This document shows positions 26,048 to 36,300 of a stretch of 57,771 nt of DNA, one piece after another. Each line of letters opens with the position of its first letter. The stretch's first letter is position 1. This DNA comes from JAAYKT01 sp964408955 (GTDB taxonomy: Bacteria; Bacillota; Clostridia; Lutisporales; Lutisporaceae), in assembly GCA_964408955.1 (NCBI GenBank), contig CAYPBK010000009.1, positions 1 through 57,771 of the forward strand. The letters are read 5' to 3'. The notes under the pieces are model-generated. The model had not been told where the DNA came from, searched no databases, and saw only the letters and a program-made list of their open reading frames with translations. A program made the translations under genes and the position numbers.

Positions 26048-27141
26048 ATCTTTTCTCCATGGACTATTTTTAAATTATTTTTATTTAATAAAAAATATAT
26101 AGCTGTATAAACCTCTGCCAAGTATCCCATATACCTATCCTTCCGAATTATATCTTTAGGTTCACAAAGTCCCTCTGCACGTTTAAGTATTGGAAATAAC
26201 CAAGAACAAAAATCATAGTAGGTTTTTCTATCCGCTAAAAACATATTATAATTATATAAATACTTACCTTTTAATATTTCTTTAGCTTCTTCATAATAAT
26301 TAGGCCATACATCTTTCAAGGCTTGAAACATATTTACCTGATCTCTTTCTGATATATACCTGCCATATTGTCCCTTTGTATCAGGGTAACAAGCAAACGG
26401 AAGGGGAACTACTGCGTTAATATTATTGCTTTTAATTTTCATTATATCTTCTTCTTTAATATTTAAAATTCGTCTATAATGACAGATTCCCATATAATCA
26501 TCTTGCCTGTTTTTCCAAACCCAGTACATAGCAGTTAATTCTGAATAATTATAGTTTTTTTCTGATATATTATCGCCGGTATTATCCTTTAAATCTGCAA
26601 TCTCTATGTCCGTTAATGCAGCTCCCACCTGTATAGGCTTTATCCAAGAAGGGATATCATATTTCTTGCTTAATTTTTTATCTTTAAAATGCTTTGCCAT
26701 ATACATTTTAATATTTATATCTTTTTTATTCTCACCATTAATAGCTAAATCTTCTAATAGCAAAAATCCAGTTTTATTTCTAAAATATCTACTCATAAGT
26801 ATATATTCATTTTTAGAATCCAAATAAATAATATTAAAATATCCTTTTCCCCTTAACCCTTTTCCTATTTCTTCATGATAAATTTCAGGAGTAGCTATTA
26901 TTATTAAGGCTTGCTTACTAATTTTGTCGCCCACCTGTTTTACAGGTATATCTTCTATCATCCTATGATTATTACTGAGTTCACTTATTATAAAAGCTTC
27001 AATTTTTTTGTTGAGAGTTTCTTTAATTGCAAGATATATTCCGTAAGCCATTGCCTGTCCACCATAGACATATATATTTTCCGATGTTTTTATTTCATCA
27101 ATAAAACTTTCCTTTTTAATCAATCTTATCTTTTCCCCCAT
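26035..27141 (-). CDS. DUF4422 glycosyltransferase-like protein with N-terminal Rossmann-like domain
   Basis: The 368-residue protein has an N-terminal module (IYVYGGQAMAYGIYLAI, about residues 22-115) and a C-terminal DUF4422 region. The latter shows IQVGAALTD, ELTAMYWVWKN, GICHYRRIL and a YNYNMFLADRKTYYDFCSW-type stretch. DUF4422 proteins occur in capsule and exopolysaccharide clusters and are thought to transfer sugars. It overlaps the Stealth gene by 13 bp. The donor is unknown. Confidence 0.8.
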   Translation of the reverse strand: MGEKIRLIKKESFIDEIKTSENIYVYGGQAMAYGIYLAIKETLNKKIEAFIISELSNNHRMIEDIPVKQVGDKISKQALIIIATPEIYHEEIGKGLRGKGYFNIIYLDSKNEYILMSRYFRNKTGFLLLEDLAINGENKKDINIKMYMAKHFKDKKLSKKYDIPSWIKPIQVGAALTDIEIADLKDNTGDNISEKNYNYSELTAMYWVWKNRQDDYMGICHYRRILNIKEEDIMKIKSNNINAVVPLPFACYPDTKGQYGRYISERDQVNMFQALKDVWPNYYEEAKEILKGKYLYNYNMFLADRKTYYDFCSWLFPILKRAEGLCEPKDIIRKDRYMGYLAEVYTAIYFLLNKNNLKIVHGEKIWMI

Positions 27142-27148
27142 TTATCAG

Positions 27149-28384
27149 TTATAATTGGACAGCGGATTCTACTCTTACCCTTTCTATTAATCCCATATCA
27201 CAATAATCACAAGCGATGGAATAATCTTGTATTATAAAGTTCTTAACCTTCTTCTCATCTAAGCCTTCATTAACTTCTATGTATTCTATTTCCTCCATTA
27301 AACCTAGATTATATAAACTGGCGCTTCTAGCACAAGAAAAGATCTTGTCCTCATACAAAGTTTTACACAAATACCCCGTTGAACATCTATAGTACTCTTC
27401 TTTTAATTCTTTTATACTCTTATTTCTTTTATTAACATCACCAGGAGATATCCAATGTTCACAACATAGAACCTCATGATTCAAATTATTATCTATACAA
27501 AATTCTATAAACTCCGATTGATCTACTACATTACCATAATTACTAATTCTAATAATTACTTTTTTGTGTTTTAGTAAATCAAGCAGTTGTTTATCAGGAA
27601 TTTGCTTGGCATTGGTAGTGATTTCTACCACACTTATTTTATCTTCCTTAAGTACAAATGGTAGTACTTTTTCCAAATTATTTGAAACAAATGGCTCTCC
27701 CCCTATAAGTTCACATTTCAGAAGTGATGTAGTAATGTCTAATATTCTTTCCAGAGATAATATTATTTTATCAGGGTTTAAATCTTTTTGTGGTTTAAAT
27801 AATGGCATAAGATTATTACAATCCCTGCATTTTAGAGAGCATTTTGTTCCTAAGATTACCACTAATCTAGCAATGTCTAATTTTTCTTCATTATATAAGT
27901 CTATTTTCTTTTCATGGTAGATTCTTTTTATTTCATCATAACTTTTCCCATTATAACTTTCTATTTCATTTAATGTATTCATATAAGGTCTAACATATCT
28001 GTTAAAATAATTATACCTATAGTTAGAGCTTCTTAGTTTGCTATTTTCCTCTTCAAAGCTTTGTATAGTATCATTATTTATTAAAACAACCTCTTCAAAA
28101 CCTTGACCTCTTAATAATTCCCTGATACCTTTTTGATTTTCTTCCATAAGCCCTACAAGGACTATGACTTTATCCTTATCTTTTATATCCTTGATGTCCA
28201 TAACATCTATGTTTTGAATATAAAAAGGGTTCTTTTCTATATTTGTTGTCAATACGCCCTTTAGCTTAAAATCCGGATAATTAATAATAAAATATTCAAC
28301 TATAATATGCCCTACTTTCCCCGCCCCAAAAATATAAATCTCTTTATTTTCTTTATAAGCCTTATTCACCAAATCGGCATACAT
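27149..28384 (-). CDS. Radical SAM protein with N-terminal Rossmann-like domain
   Basis: The 411-residue protein opens with a Rossmann-like module (IYIFGAGKVGHIIVEYF) and continues with a radical SAM core. The cluster motif is CSLKCRDC near residue 186, and GGEPF follows about 40 residues later. Extra cysteines lie in the C-terminal part (CSTGYLCKTL, FSCARS, ACDYCDMG), consistent with an auxiliary cluster. It is a distant relative of the radical SAM protein at 18358 with the same architecture. The start follows a GGGGG-containing site. The substrate is unknown. Confidence 0.82.
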   Translation of the reverse strand: MYADLVNKAYKENKEIYIFGAGKVGHIIVEYFIINYPDFKLKGVLTTNIEKNPFYIQNIDVMDIKDIKDKDKVIVLVGLMEENQKGIRELLRGQGFEEVVLINNDTIQSFEEENSKLRSSNYRYNYFNRYVRPYMNTLNEIESYNGKSYDEIKRIYHEKKIDLYNEEKLDIARLVVILGTKCSLKCRDCNNLMPLFKPQKDLNPDKIILSLERILDITTSLLKCELIGGEPFVSNNLEKVLPFVLKEDKISVVEITTNAKQIPDKQLLDLLKHKKVIIRISNYGNVVDQSEFIEFCIDNNLNHEVLCCEHWISPGDVNKRNKSIKELKEEYYRCSTGYLCKTLYEDKIFSCARSASLYNLGLMEEIEYIEVNEGLDEKKVKNFIIQDYSIACDYCDMGLIERVRVESAVQL

Positions 28385-28405
28385 TTTCTTCGACCCCCTA
28401 TACTA

Positions 28406-29122
28406 CTAAATCCCAAATACCTGAGAATTTTCCCGAGCGTCATACAATGCCCTAAAAACATAATAATCAGATGGAGTGGTAATTTTTATATTATAGGGAG
28501 TGCTTTCTACCACATTAAGCTCTACTTTATATCTATTCATTAAATGAGCTGAGTCTATTGATAAAAAACCTTCTTCCTTCGCTTTTTTATGAGCGGTCAT
28601 TATGTCTTTATAGTAAAAAGACTGGGGCGCTTTTGCAATCTTAGTTAAATCTCTCTTAGGTATGCGGGAAATTTTATTATCCTTAGTTATTGTAGCTATA
28701 GTTTCGCTTGCATTCTCTACAGTTATTGCATTCCCATGCTCTTTTACCCCTTTAATATTTTTACTTATTAACTCTTTTGATATAAGTGGTCTCACTCCAT
28801 CATGGATCAATATAATATCATCAGCTCTACACTTCTTGCCTATTTCTATTAAACCCAGATATATTGATTCATGACCTGTCTTTCCGCCTTTTACTAGGTA
28901 TTTAACCTTTTTAATCATAAAATATTTTAAAATAGATTCAACCTCTTCCAGCCAATCTTCCAAAACCACCAAACAGATTTCATCTATCTCTTCATGTTTT
29001 TCAAAGTATTCCATTGTATGGATTAGTATTGGCTTGCCATAAAGTTCTAAAAATTGCTTTGGTTTTGCTTTTGAATTCATCCTTTGGCCTGTCCCGCCAG
29101 CAAAAATCAATGCTATATTCAA
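28406..29122 (-). CDS. IspD/TarI-like cytidylyltransferase
   Basis: The 238-residue protein shows the IspD/TarI nucleotidyltransferase pattern: IFAGGTGQRM, KPKQFLELYGKPILIHT, and HDGVRPLIS. Family members form CDP-methylerythritol (IspD) or CDP-ribitol (TarI). The FAGG opening, in place of the AAGxG seen in IspD, and the location beside a CDP-alditol transferase-like gene favour the TarI type. No TarJ-like reductase is present in the window. The gene starts on the base after the stop codon of the upstream gene, so the two are co-translated. Confidence 0.82.
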   Translation of the reverse strand: MNIALIFAGGTGQRMNSKAKPKQFLELYGKPILIHTMEYFEKHEEIDEICLVVLEDWLEEVESILKYFMIKKVKYLVKGGKTGHESIYLGLIEIGKKCRADDIILIHDGVRPLISKELISKNIKGVKEHGNAITVENASETIATITKDNKISRIPKRDLTKIAKAPQSFYYKDIMTAHKKAKEEGFLSIDSAHLMNRYKVELNVVESTPYNIKITTPSDYYVFRALYDARENSQVFGI

Positions 29123-30481
29123 TCAAATCACCTCTACATCTTGCAGTAATATAGGTTTTCCAGTTTCTTTATAAGCCGCTAAAACTGATCCGCCGTCTCC
29201 ATAGTAGGCATCAGATAAATTAATTGCGTGATTAAGGTCTGTTGTATCATCGTAGATTCCCCATGCTTCTTTTTTATAATTTCTAACCATCTCTTTATAA
29301 TCGCTTGCAAGTTCCGGTAATATTGATTCTATAGAGGACATCATAAGGGGATGAGGTCTCCATATTAACAAAATATTATTGTTCTCTTTAAAAATCTTAA
29401 GGCTGCTTTTAATCTTATTTATCATTTTCTTTTTATGTTCTAAGAGTGGTACAATTGTTGTGTTATATAAGATTACTTTTCTTTTCTCTCCTTTATCGCT
29501 ATATAAAAGCTTCTTCCATTCCTCTGATATACCTTTTTCATGACTTTTCTCCTTGTTTATTGCATCTACTTTTGGAGAGCCTAATGCTACAAACTTTTCT
29601 TCAGCCATCTTATGTAATGTTTGCCAAAAGGCAGCATTTACCTCACCAGAGTTTCTTTCTTTATCCTTCTGACCTTGTCCCAAGACACTAATATAAACTC
29701 TTTTATATTCTTCTTTTTCTTCTTCTGACGAGACAATTACTTTATATGCATTAAAAACTCCCATTAACGCAATAAGATGTTCGGGTGTTTTCCCACTTGG
29801 TATAAAGTAAGGTATGTAAACTAACATATTTGTATATTGTTTAAGCTGTGAAGAATAGTATGCTGGATCTATTGAAGTTACTTTATTATGGTTATCATAG
29901 GGATTATGAATATATATAACATCCGGTCTGTTAATCTCAATGTTATAGTCTTTATAATGGATTATAGGTACATGCTTAGGAAATAACTTCCCTTCGTAAT
30001 TAAACTGCCCAAAACTTCCGTCAGAATTTTTATTATAATACCCTATGGGAATAACATAGGTATTACAATCCAAATCATTTTTTGCTGCTTTCCATACTGA
30101 TTCTAAAGAATCCCACATGGAAGCCTTATAAGGTAAAAAAACCACTTCATATTTTACTCTGATTTCTTCTATCGCTTTTTTGACTTTCTGAATAAACCGA
30201 TTAAGATGTTCAAAATGTGATGAAGCCTTATCCTTCCGTGTATCTATACTTATTTGGTATAAATAATCGCAATAATCCTCCAAAACCCTTACTACTTCAG
30301 CATTTAAACCCTCAGACTTTTCTATGCTTGTCCCAATCTGGAAAGCAATTGCCTGACAATTTGTGAGGGTTTCTATTAACATAGCATTATCATTTTTTTT
30401 AATTTCAATCTCTATTGATTCGTGAGCCTCTATAAGAAGATCAATAAGCCCTAATAGATCTTCTTTTATAAATTTACGCAT
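29123..30481 (-). CDS. CDP-glycerol/ribitol glycerophosphotransferase-like protein
   Basis: The 452-residue protein has an N-terminal helical region (1-about 110) and a GT-B-like C-terminal region. The latter has KVILYNTTIVPLL, LLIWRPHPLM and DAYYGDGGSVLAAYKETGKPILL, which resemble the nucleotide-binding and acceptor motifs of CDP-glycerol glycerophosphotransferases. It would transfer an alditol phosphate made with the adjacent cytidylyltransferase. The N-terminal region has a pattern similar to the small protein at 32993-33358 (xxIxLL then SxxIEKxEGL). The start has GAGGG seven bases upstream. Confidence 0.72.
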   Translation of the reverse strand: MRKFIKEDLLGLIDLLIEAHESIEIEIKKNDNAMLIETLTNCQAIAFQIGTSIEKSEGLNAEVVRVLEDYCDYLYQISIDTRKDKASSHFEHLNRFIQKVKKAIEEIRVKYEVVFLPYKASMWDSLESVWKAAKNDLDCNTYVIPIGYYNKNSDGSFGQFNYEGKLFPKHVPIIHYKDYNIEINRPDVIYIHNPYDNHNKVTSIDPAYYSSQLKQYTNMLVYIPYFIPSGKTPEHLIALMGVFNAYKVIVSSEEEKEEYKRVYISVLGQGQKDKERNSGEVNAAFWQTLHKMAEEKFVALGSPKVDAINKEKSHEKGISEEWKKLLYSDKGEKRKVILYNTTIVPLLEHKKKMINKIKSSLKIFKENNNILLIWRPHPLMMSSIESILPELASDYKEMVRNYKKEAWGIYDDTTDLNHAINLSDAYYGDGGSVLAAYKETGKPILLQDVEVI

Positions 30482-30516
30482 TCTTATACCCTCTTTAGTA
30501 AATTTACATGATGTTG

Positions 30517-31614
30517 TTAGAATTGTTTTTCAACTAAACAAAGCGCTTTTGCGATTACATCATGCATGTCATAGTACTTATATTCAGCTAGACGTCCACC
30601 AAATATAACATTTTCCTCTTGTTTTGCTAGTTCTTTATATTTTTCATATAAGCTAGAATTTCTTTTATCATTAATAGGATAGTATGGTTCGTCACCCTTT
30701 TCCCATTTATTTGGATATTCCTTTGTTATTATTGTTTTCTTCTGGCTGCCAAACTCAAAGTGCTTATGTTCAATAATTCTCGTATAAGGTGTTTCTTCGT
30801 CTGTATAATTTACAACAGCATTGCCTTGATAGTTATCTATATCAAGCAGCTCATGTTCAAATCTTAGACTTCTATATTCCAAATATCCATACCTATAATC
30901 AAAATATTCGTCAATCATCCCTGTAAAAATAATCTTTTTGGCTAAGCCTTTTAATTCTTCTTTGTGTGAAAAATAATCGGTCTTTAGCCTGATATCAGAG
31001 CTTTTTAGCATATTTTCTATTATTATATTGTACCCACCTTCTGGTATTCCTTGATACTTATCGTTAAAGTAATTATTATCATAGGTAAATCTAACAGGAA
31101 GGCGTTTAATGATAAAAGCCGGAAGGTCAGTGGCTTTTCTTCCCCATTGTTTTTCAGTATAACCTTTAATTAGCTTTTCATATACATCTCTACCTACAAG
31201 AGAAATAGCTTGTTCTTCTAAATTCTGTACTTCCTTACTTGCAAAACCGGATTTTTGTTCTTCTATTTTAGCCTTTACCTCTTCTGGTTTTATAAGCCCC
31301 CACATCTTGTTAAATGTATTCATATTAAAAGGAAGGTTATAAATTTCTCCCTTATAATTTGCTAAAGGAGAATTTGTGAACCTATTGAACTCCACAAATT
31401 GATTTACATAATCCCAAATATATTTATCACTTGTGTGAAATATATGAGCTCCATATTTATGAACATTGATTCCGTCTATATTTTCGCAATAGACATTGCC
31501 GCCTATATGGTCCCTCTTATCTATAATTAGGCATCTTTTCCCTCTTTTGCTTGCTTCATAAGCAAAAGTAGCACCAAATAAACCTGCACCTACTATTAAA
31601 TAATCATATTTCAT
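30517..31614 (-). CDS. glf: Glf, UDP-galactopyranose mutase
   Basis: The 365-residue flavoprotein has the FAD-binding VGAGLFGATFA motif at its N-terminus, DKRDHIGGNVY, HKYGAHIFHTS, and the family pattern QWGRKATDLP and PEGGYNII. It converts UDP-galactopyranose to UDP-galactofuranose. Together with galE this predicts galactofuranose in the glycan. The family's length is usual (about 365-390). Confidence 0.93.
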   Translation of the reverse strand: MKYDYLIVGAGLFGATFAYEASKRGKRCLIIDKRDHIGGNVYCENIDGINVHKYGAHIFHTSDKYIWDYVNQFVEFNRFTNSPLANYKGEIYNLPFNMNTFNKMWGLIKPEEVKAKIEEQKSGFASKEVQNLEEQAISLVGRDVYEKLIKGYTEKQWGRKATDLPAFIIKRLPVRFTYDNNYFNDKYQGIPEGGYNIIIENMLKSSDIRLKTDYFSHKEELKGLAKKIIFTGMIDEYFDYRYGYLEYRSLRFEHELLDIDNYQGNAVVNYTDEETPYTRIIEHKHFEFGSQKKTIITKEYPNKWEKGDEPYYPINDKRNSSLYEKYKELAKQEENVIFGGRLAEYKYYDMHDVIAKALCLVEKQF

Positions 31615-31636
31615 GATTGCAACCCTCTCCCCTAGC

Positions 31637-32953
31637 TTAATCTTTATCCTTTATCCTTTTCACATGTTCCAAATTATATAGTAAGTCATCATCCGCCGGG
31701 GCTATTAAAAGACCTTTTTCTATCTCCTTTTTTGCTTCCTCAAGATCATTTTCTATTATAAGAATAACTCCTTTCATTGAGTAAATGTCTGGGTCATCTA
31801 ATATGTACTTTTCCATTATATTTAAAAGCTTATATGCTATTTCCAACTCACCGGTCTCGATTAGCTCTTTGATTGAATCTTTAGTGACTTGTTTTTTTAA
31901 AATATCTTTTAATCTGCTTTCGGCAAATGAATATCCGTTACATATATCATAGTGAATTATCGCAGCTTTATAATCCTCCAATACTTCATATATAACACCT
32001 ATATTATAATAAGGTAGATAAGAGCTTGTCCCTATTACAGTCTCAATTTTGCCAATACATTTGTTAAAATATTCGACAGATTCTTTAAGGTCCCCTTTGT
32101 TCATATAAATTAGCGCTAAAATAAAATAATAATCTGCAGAATTTTTAAAATAAGGTTCATATTCCAATATGGATAAACCTTTTTCATACTGGTTTTGGTT
32201 TAGTAATGAGTATCCATAGGTCAGAATCATATCCTGCACATATTCTAAATTATAGTCAACTCCAATAGATATAGCCCTATCAATATAGGATGCTGCTTTC
32301 TCGTAATCTCCCATTAGGTAACTTACTTTCCCTAAATGATAGTATAAATAAGAATCATTTGGCTTTTCTTTTATAGACTCTTCTAATATCGTTTTATTTC
32401 TTTCCCATTTATTCTTGTCTTTAATTTCGTAACCAATATATCCTATATGGTCAGCTGAAATATCAATGAAAGCTGTTGCAAAATCTTCTCCATCTATTGG
32501 AGTCACTTGTTCATGAATACGCCCCTCATAATGAAAGTAGTTTTTATTAAATAATCTGCTTACTCTTTCTAAGGATTTTTGTTCTTCTGAATGTTGGTCT
32601 CTACCGGCAATGGCGTTTATCCTTAAAATCCTGCCCACAACCTTGATATTCTTTTTCATGAAATTTTGAACAGTTGATTTATCAAAGTTTATAATGAATT
32701 CATCAGCATCCAATACCAAAATCCAATCATTAGTAGCTTTAGTTATAGAAAAGCTCCTGGCTTCGGAGAAATCCATAACCCAGTCAAAATTATATACCTT
32801 ATCTGTGTACTCATGAGCAATTTCTTTAGTCTTATCTGTAGAACCGGTATCAACGATGATTATTTCATCTACATAATCCTTGATATTATCAAGGCATTTT
32901 CTTAAGTTCTTCTCCTCATTTTTAACTATCATGCAAAGACTTATAGGAATCAT
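31637..32953 (-). CDS. Glycosyltransferase family 2 with TPR repeats
   Basis: The 438-residue protein has an N-terminal GT2 domain (LCMIVKNEEKNL, VDTGSTDKT, VLDADEF) of the SunS-like type that often works with TPR proteins. It continues with TPR-like repeats from about residue 205 (LGKVSYLMGDYEKAASYIDRAI, ALIYMNKGDLKESVEYFNKCI). The last repeats closely resemble part of the large protein at 33397-36816. Related enzymes include peptide glycosyltransferases, so it could act directly on flagellin. The start has no strong ribosome binding site beyond a G-rich stretch. Confidence 0.85.
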   Translation of the reverse strand: MIPISLCMIVKNEEKNLRKCLDNIKDYVDEIIIVDTGSTDKTKEIAHEYTDKVYNFDWVMDFSEARSFSITKATNDWILVLDADEFIINFDKSTVQNFMKKNIKVVGRILRINAIAGRDQHSEEQKSLERVSRLFNKNYFHYEGRIHEQVTPIDGEDFATAFIDISADHIGYIGYEIKDKNKWERNKTILEESIKEKPNDSYLYYHLGKVSYLMGDYEKAASYIDRAISIGVDYNLEYVQDMILTYGYSLLNQNQYEKGLSILEYEPYFKNSADYYFILALIYMNKGDLKESVEYFNKCIGKIETVIGTSSYLPYYNIGVIYEVLEDYKAAIIHYDICNGYSFAESRLKDILKKQVTKDSIKELIETGELEIAYKLLNIMEKYILDDPDIYSMKGVILIIENDLEEAKKEIEKGLLIAPADDDLLYNLEHVKRIKDKD

Positions 32954-32992
32954 ACTTCAATCCCCCTTATTAATAGCTAAATCCTTTGTTAA

Positions 32993-33358
32993 CTATGATA
33001 AAAGATAGGGCTTAATTATATTTTCGATTTCCTTTTTCCATTCCTTAAAGTCACGCAAAACAATACCGCTTATTTGTTCTTCAATCTCAGCTTCTTTACT
33101 TTCTTCATAACTATTTACAACCCCATTAATGCCCTCCACAAGATTTTGACCCATGGTCTTGATACTATTTTCCGGCAATCCTTCTGTGGATGCCAAAGCA
33201 TTTTCAATGCTCTCTATGGCTTCCATAGCATCTTTTAGAAGGTTAAAGCCTTCTTCATATCGCAGCTCTGAAAACTGCTTTTCAACATGTTCAAAGCCCT
33301 CTCCGATTGTTTCTAATAGTTCTATTGTTCTTTCTAATACTTCATAATGTTTTTCCAT
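32993..33358 (-). CDS. Small helical hypothetical protein
   Basis: The 121-residue protein is acidic, helical, without cysteines or membrane segments. Heptad-like repeats run through it and a NALASTEGL segment lies near the middle. The pattern is similar to the N-terminal region of the CDP-alditol transferase-like protein at 29123, which suggests a shared helical domain. It lies between two TPR glycosyltransferases and is probably co-transcribed with them. An adaptor or chaperone role for flagellin glycosylation is only inference. The start follows a GGAGG-like site. Confidence 0.6.
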   Translation of the reverse strand: MEKHYEVLERTIELLETIGEGFEHVEKQFSELRYEEGFNLLKDAMEAIESIENALASTEGLPENSIKTMGQNLVEGINGVVNSYEESKEAEIEEQISGIVLRDFKEWKKEIENIIKPYLLS

Positions 33359-33396
33359 GGTTCGACCTCCAATCTTTTTACCCTGCGTATCATCCG

Positions 33397-36300
33397 CTAT
33401 CTTTTTATTCCTATATTATTATTCAAGAACTTGTATAATGAAGATTCAGTATCTGCATCTTTTAGGCATGTCTCTTTTATTTCTATTTTTTCACCCAGCA
33501 AGTGTTTAATATAAAACTCATATAAATACAATTCCTTTTTATCATTATCTATAATTGATAAAGCTGAACCTAAATCACCAATACAAATATTCGCAATAAT
33601 ACCAAAACACTTTGCTTTATTATTGTTTTTACAATATAATAACTCTTTTTTTAACTCTTTCCGAATATAAGGAGAAGCCATAACAAAATCAGTAAAAGTG
33701 TCCATTTTATCATTTAAATAAAGGGCAGTTAAATATTGCTTTTCAATATACTTTGTTTTACCTTTTTTATAAGCATTTTTCATAATTGACTCAAAGTCTT
33801 TATTATCGTCTATATTTGCATACAAAGAATACAAGGTTTCAAATATTGGTGAATTATATTTAGATCTTGATTTATCCAACACATTACCAATATATCTTAA
33901 TTTTTTATCTATTTCTCCTTGTTTTATTTCTTTATTTGCTATCCTACACAATAAAGCTGCTCTTGCATTCCATGAATTGATAGCTAAAAAATTGCTAATC
34001 TTTTTCCTTTCAATTTTAAGTTTAAGACATTTATCTATTGCTTCATTAAAACTTTCTTTTGTATTGGCAAGAAAAGTATAGATTTTTTCAAACCCTGATT
34101 CAGGCATAAATGTTGTTATAACTGGTAAGCCGCAAGCTAAGTATTCATAATGCTTTATTGGATCACAATTTACTATTATGTCCAAGTTTGATTTAAATGG
34201 AATTATTCCAATATCCATAAATTTTAAATATTTTTTTAAATCGCCATGTTTTTTATGTCCCAATAAGTATAAATTAGATAATTCTTTATTAAAAATCTCA
34301 TCCTTACCAAACCCTATAATAACAAAGGATTTATCCGGGTTAGATTTAACCACCTCATAGAATAAGTCAATATCAAACCATTCATAAATAGCGCCTATAT
34401 ATACTATTCTTGGTTCAGGAATATTCTTTAAGTCCTCAGGCAATTCCTCGTTATCAAAATAATTAAAATCAGTTTCGTTTACAGCATTTCTTGATAAATA
34501 GACATTTTTTCTTTTTTCAATTGACCTTCTCTGCAAAAATAATGATGTCGCAGTAGTAGTTATCCCATCCGCTCTATCCATCAATTCTTGTTCCCATGCC
34601 ACATCATTTTTACTACCCCAGAAGGCATAATCTAAATCTGAATGATCATCAACACATTCATAGATATGGAAAAAGCCTCCCTTTAATTTTTTAATTGTAC
34701 TTACCTGATACGGCATATATGTTACTACAACTTTTTCTTCATTAGCAGCATTAGGTTCATCAATAAAGTATTGCACTAATTCGCTATAGTTTTCTGCAAT
34801 CTCTTTTTGATTGTAAGTTACTTTTATTGGTGTATATATTTTTACATTTTCAACTAATTTCATGTTAACCATGGAATTTCTCATTAAATCTGCTTTATCG
34901 ACATTGTAATTACTAAGATTCATAGCTGCAGCTGGAGTTATATAAATAACCTCATGCTGAAATCTGGCAAGAGAGCGTGCTATATGATGCATACGCTGAT
35001 ATACATCTCCCCAACCGCAGGAAGATAACATAATAAACCTTTTTTTATTCTCTTTTGATGCAACATCAAATATTTCTTTTAATACATCTTGGAATTCATA
35101 TTGCTTTAATAGCTTTTCTTTTATAACAGAGTCTTTTGTATAACGATACGTTAATCCATAGTTTAAAGCAGCTTCACTATAATTGCCTTCATTTTCTAAT
35201 CGGCTCGCAACTTCTAAATACTCGTCCGCTTCTTTGCTTTCTATTATACTTTCTTTGCTTTTTGTAATGCCCAGCTGCTTTAAAATTTCATAAATCTCCT
35301 CTATATCGTCTCCGGCTTTTGCATTTTGTATCGCTTTTTCAAAGCATCTAATTGCTTTTTCCTTTTTGTTACTTTTTCCATACAGATATGCTAAATTATA
35401 AAGCATGTCTATGTTATATGGTTGAATATCAAGACCTTTCTTAAGCACCTGCTCAGCTTCATCAATATTTCCTTCTATCATTGCAATAACGCCTTTGATA
35501 GAATATATATCAACATCATCAATAACCAAATCTTCATACTCAGCAATAGCGGCCTTAGCTTCTATCAGCATACTTTGTTCAACTAAAGATTTGATGTTAT
35601 TCTTAAAACCTTTTTTCATTTCTTCTATTTCTGGGGCATTACTTTGAATTACATTTCTATAGTTAATATTTCCGATATCATTTTCTAATTTCAATAGTTC
35701 ATCTTCCATATTTTCTTCAGATAGAAGTTTCTTTAAATCATCTAATCCGACCATGCTTACGTTATTTACATTAAACGCTGCTTCTTTATATTTTTCTATG
35801 CCTGCAAGTTTATCCTTTCTTAAAAGTAGAACTTTTGCCCATTCTATCAATGAGAGGAAGCTACCCATTCCATATTTAGATATGCCGTCCTTGTATTCGC
35901 CTTTTTCTATGGCCTTTTCAAAACTTTTAATAGCTTTATCATACTTTTTAAGCTCCTTATAGCATATCCCAAGATAGAAATATATATCAGGCATGTCGTT
36001 TATATAAGGATCAGCTGATATAGCCACAATAAAATCAATAGCCATATTATAGCTTTTCAATGATACCATAGATTGTATCATTCTTACCATTAAATCGTTA
36101 TGGTAGGACATTCTTGTTTTTCCCGTTAATTCATGAGCTTTGATAAAGTCATCCAAAGCGCTGTTAAAGTTTCCTGCAATCATTTCCATAACGCCTTTAT
36201 TGTACCAATTAAATGGATCCTTGGGGTTTTTCTCTATTTCAGATTTTATAATGTCCATATTTCTTTTGCTTTTATCTTTATCTCTAAAAACATTAGTGTT

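Noticed and set aside
28406..29122. Housekeeping ispD
   Set aside because: The FAGG opening and the adjacent CDP-alditol transferase-like gene favour a TarI-type role, though IspD activity is not excluded.
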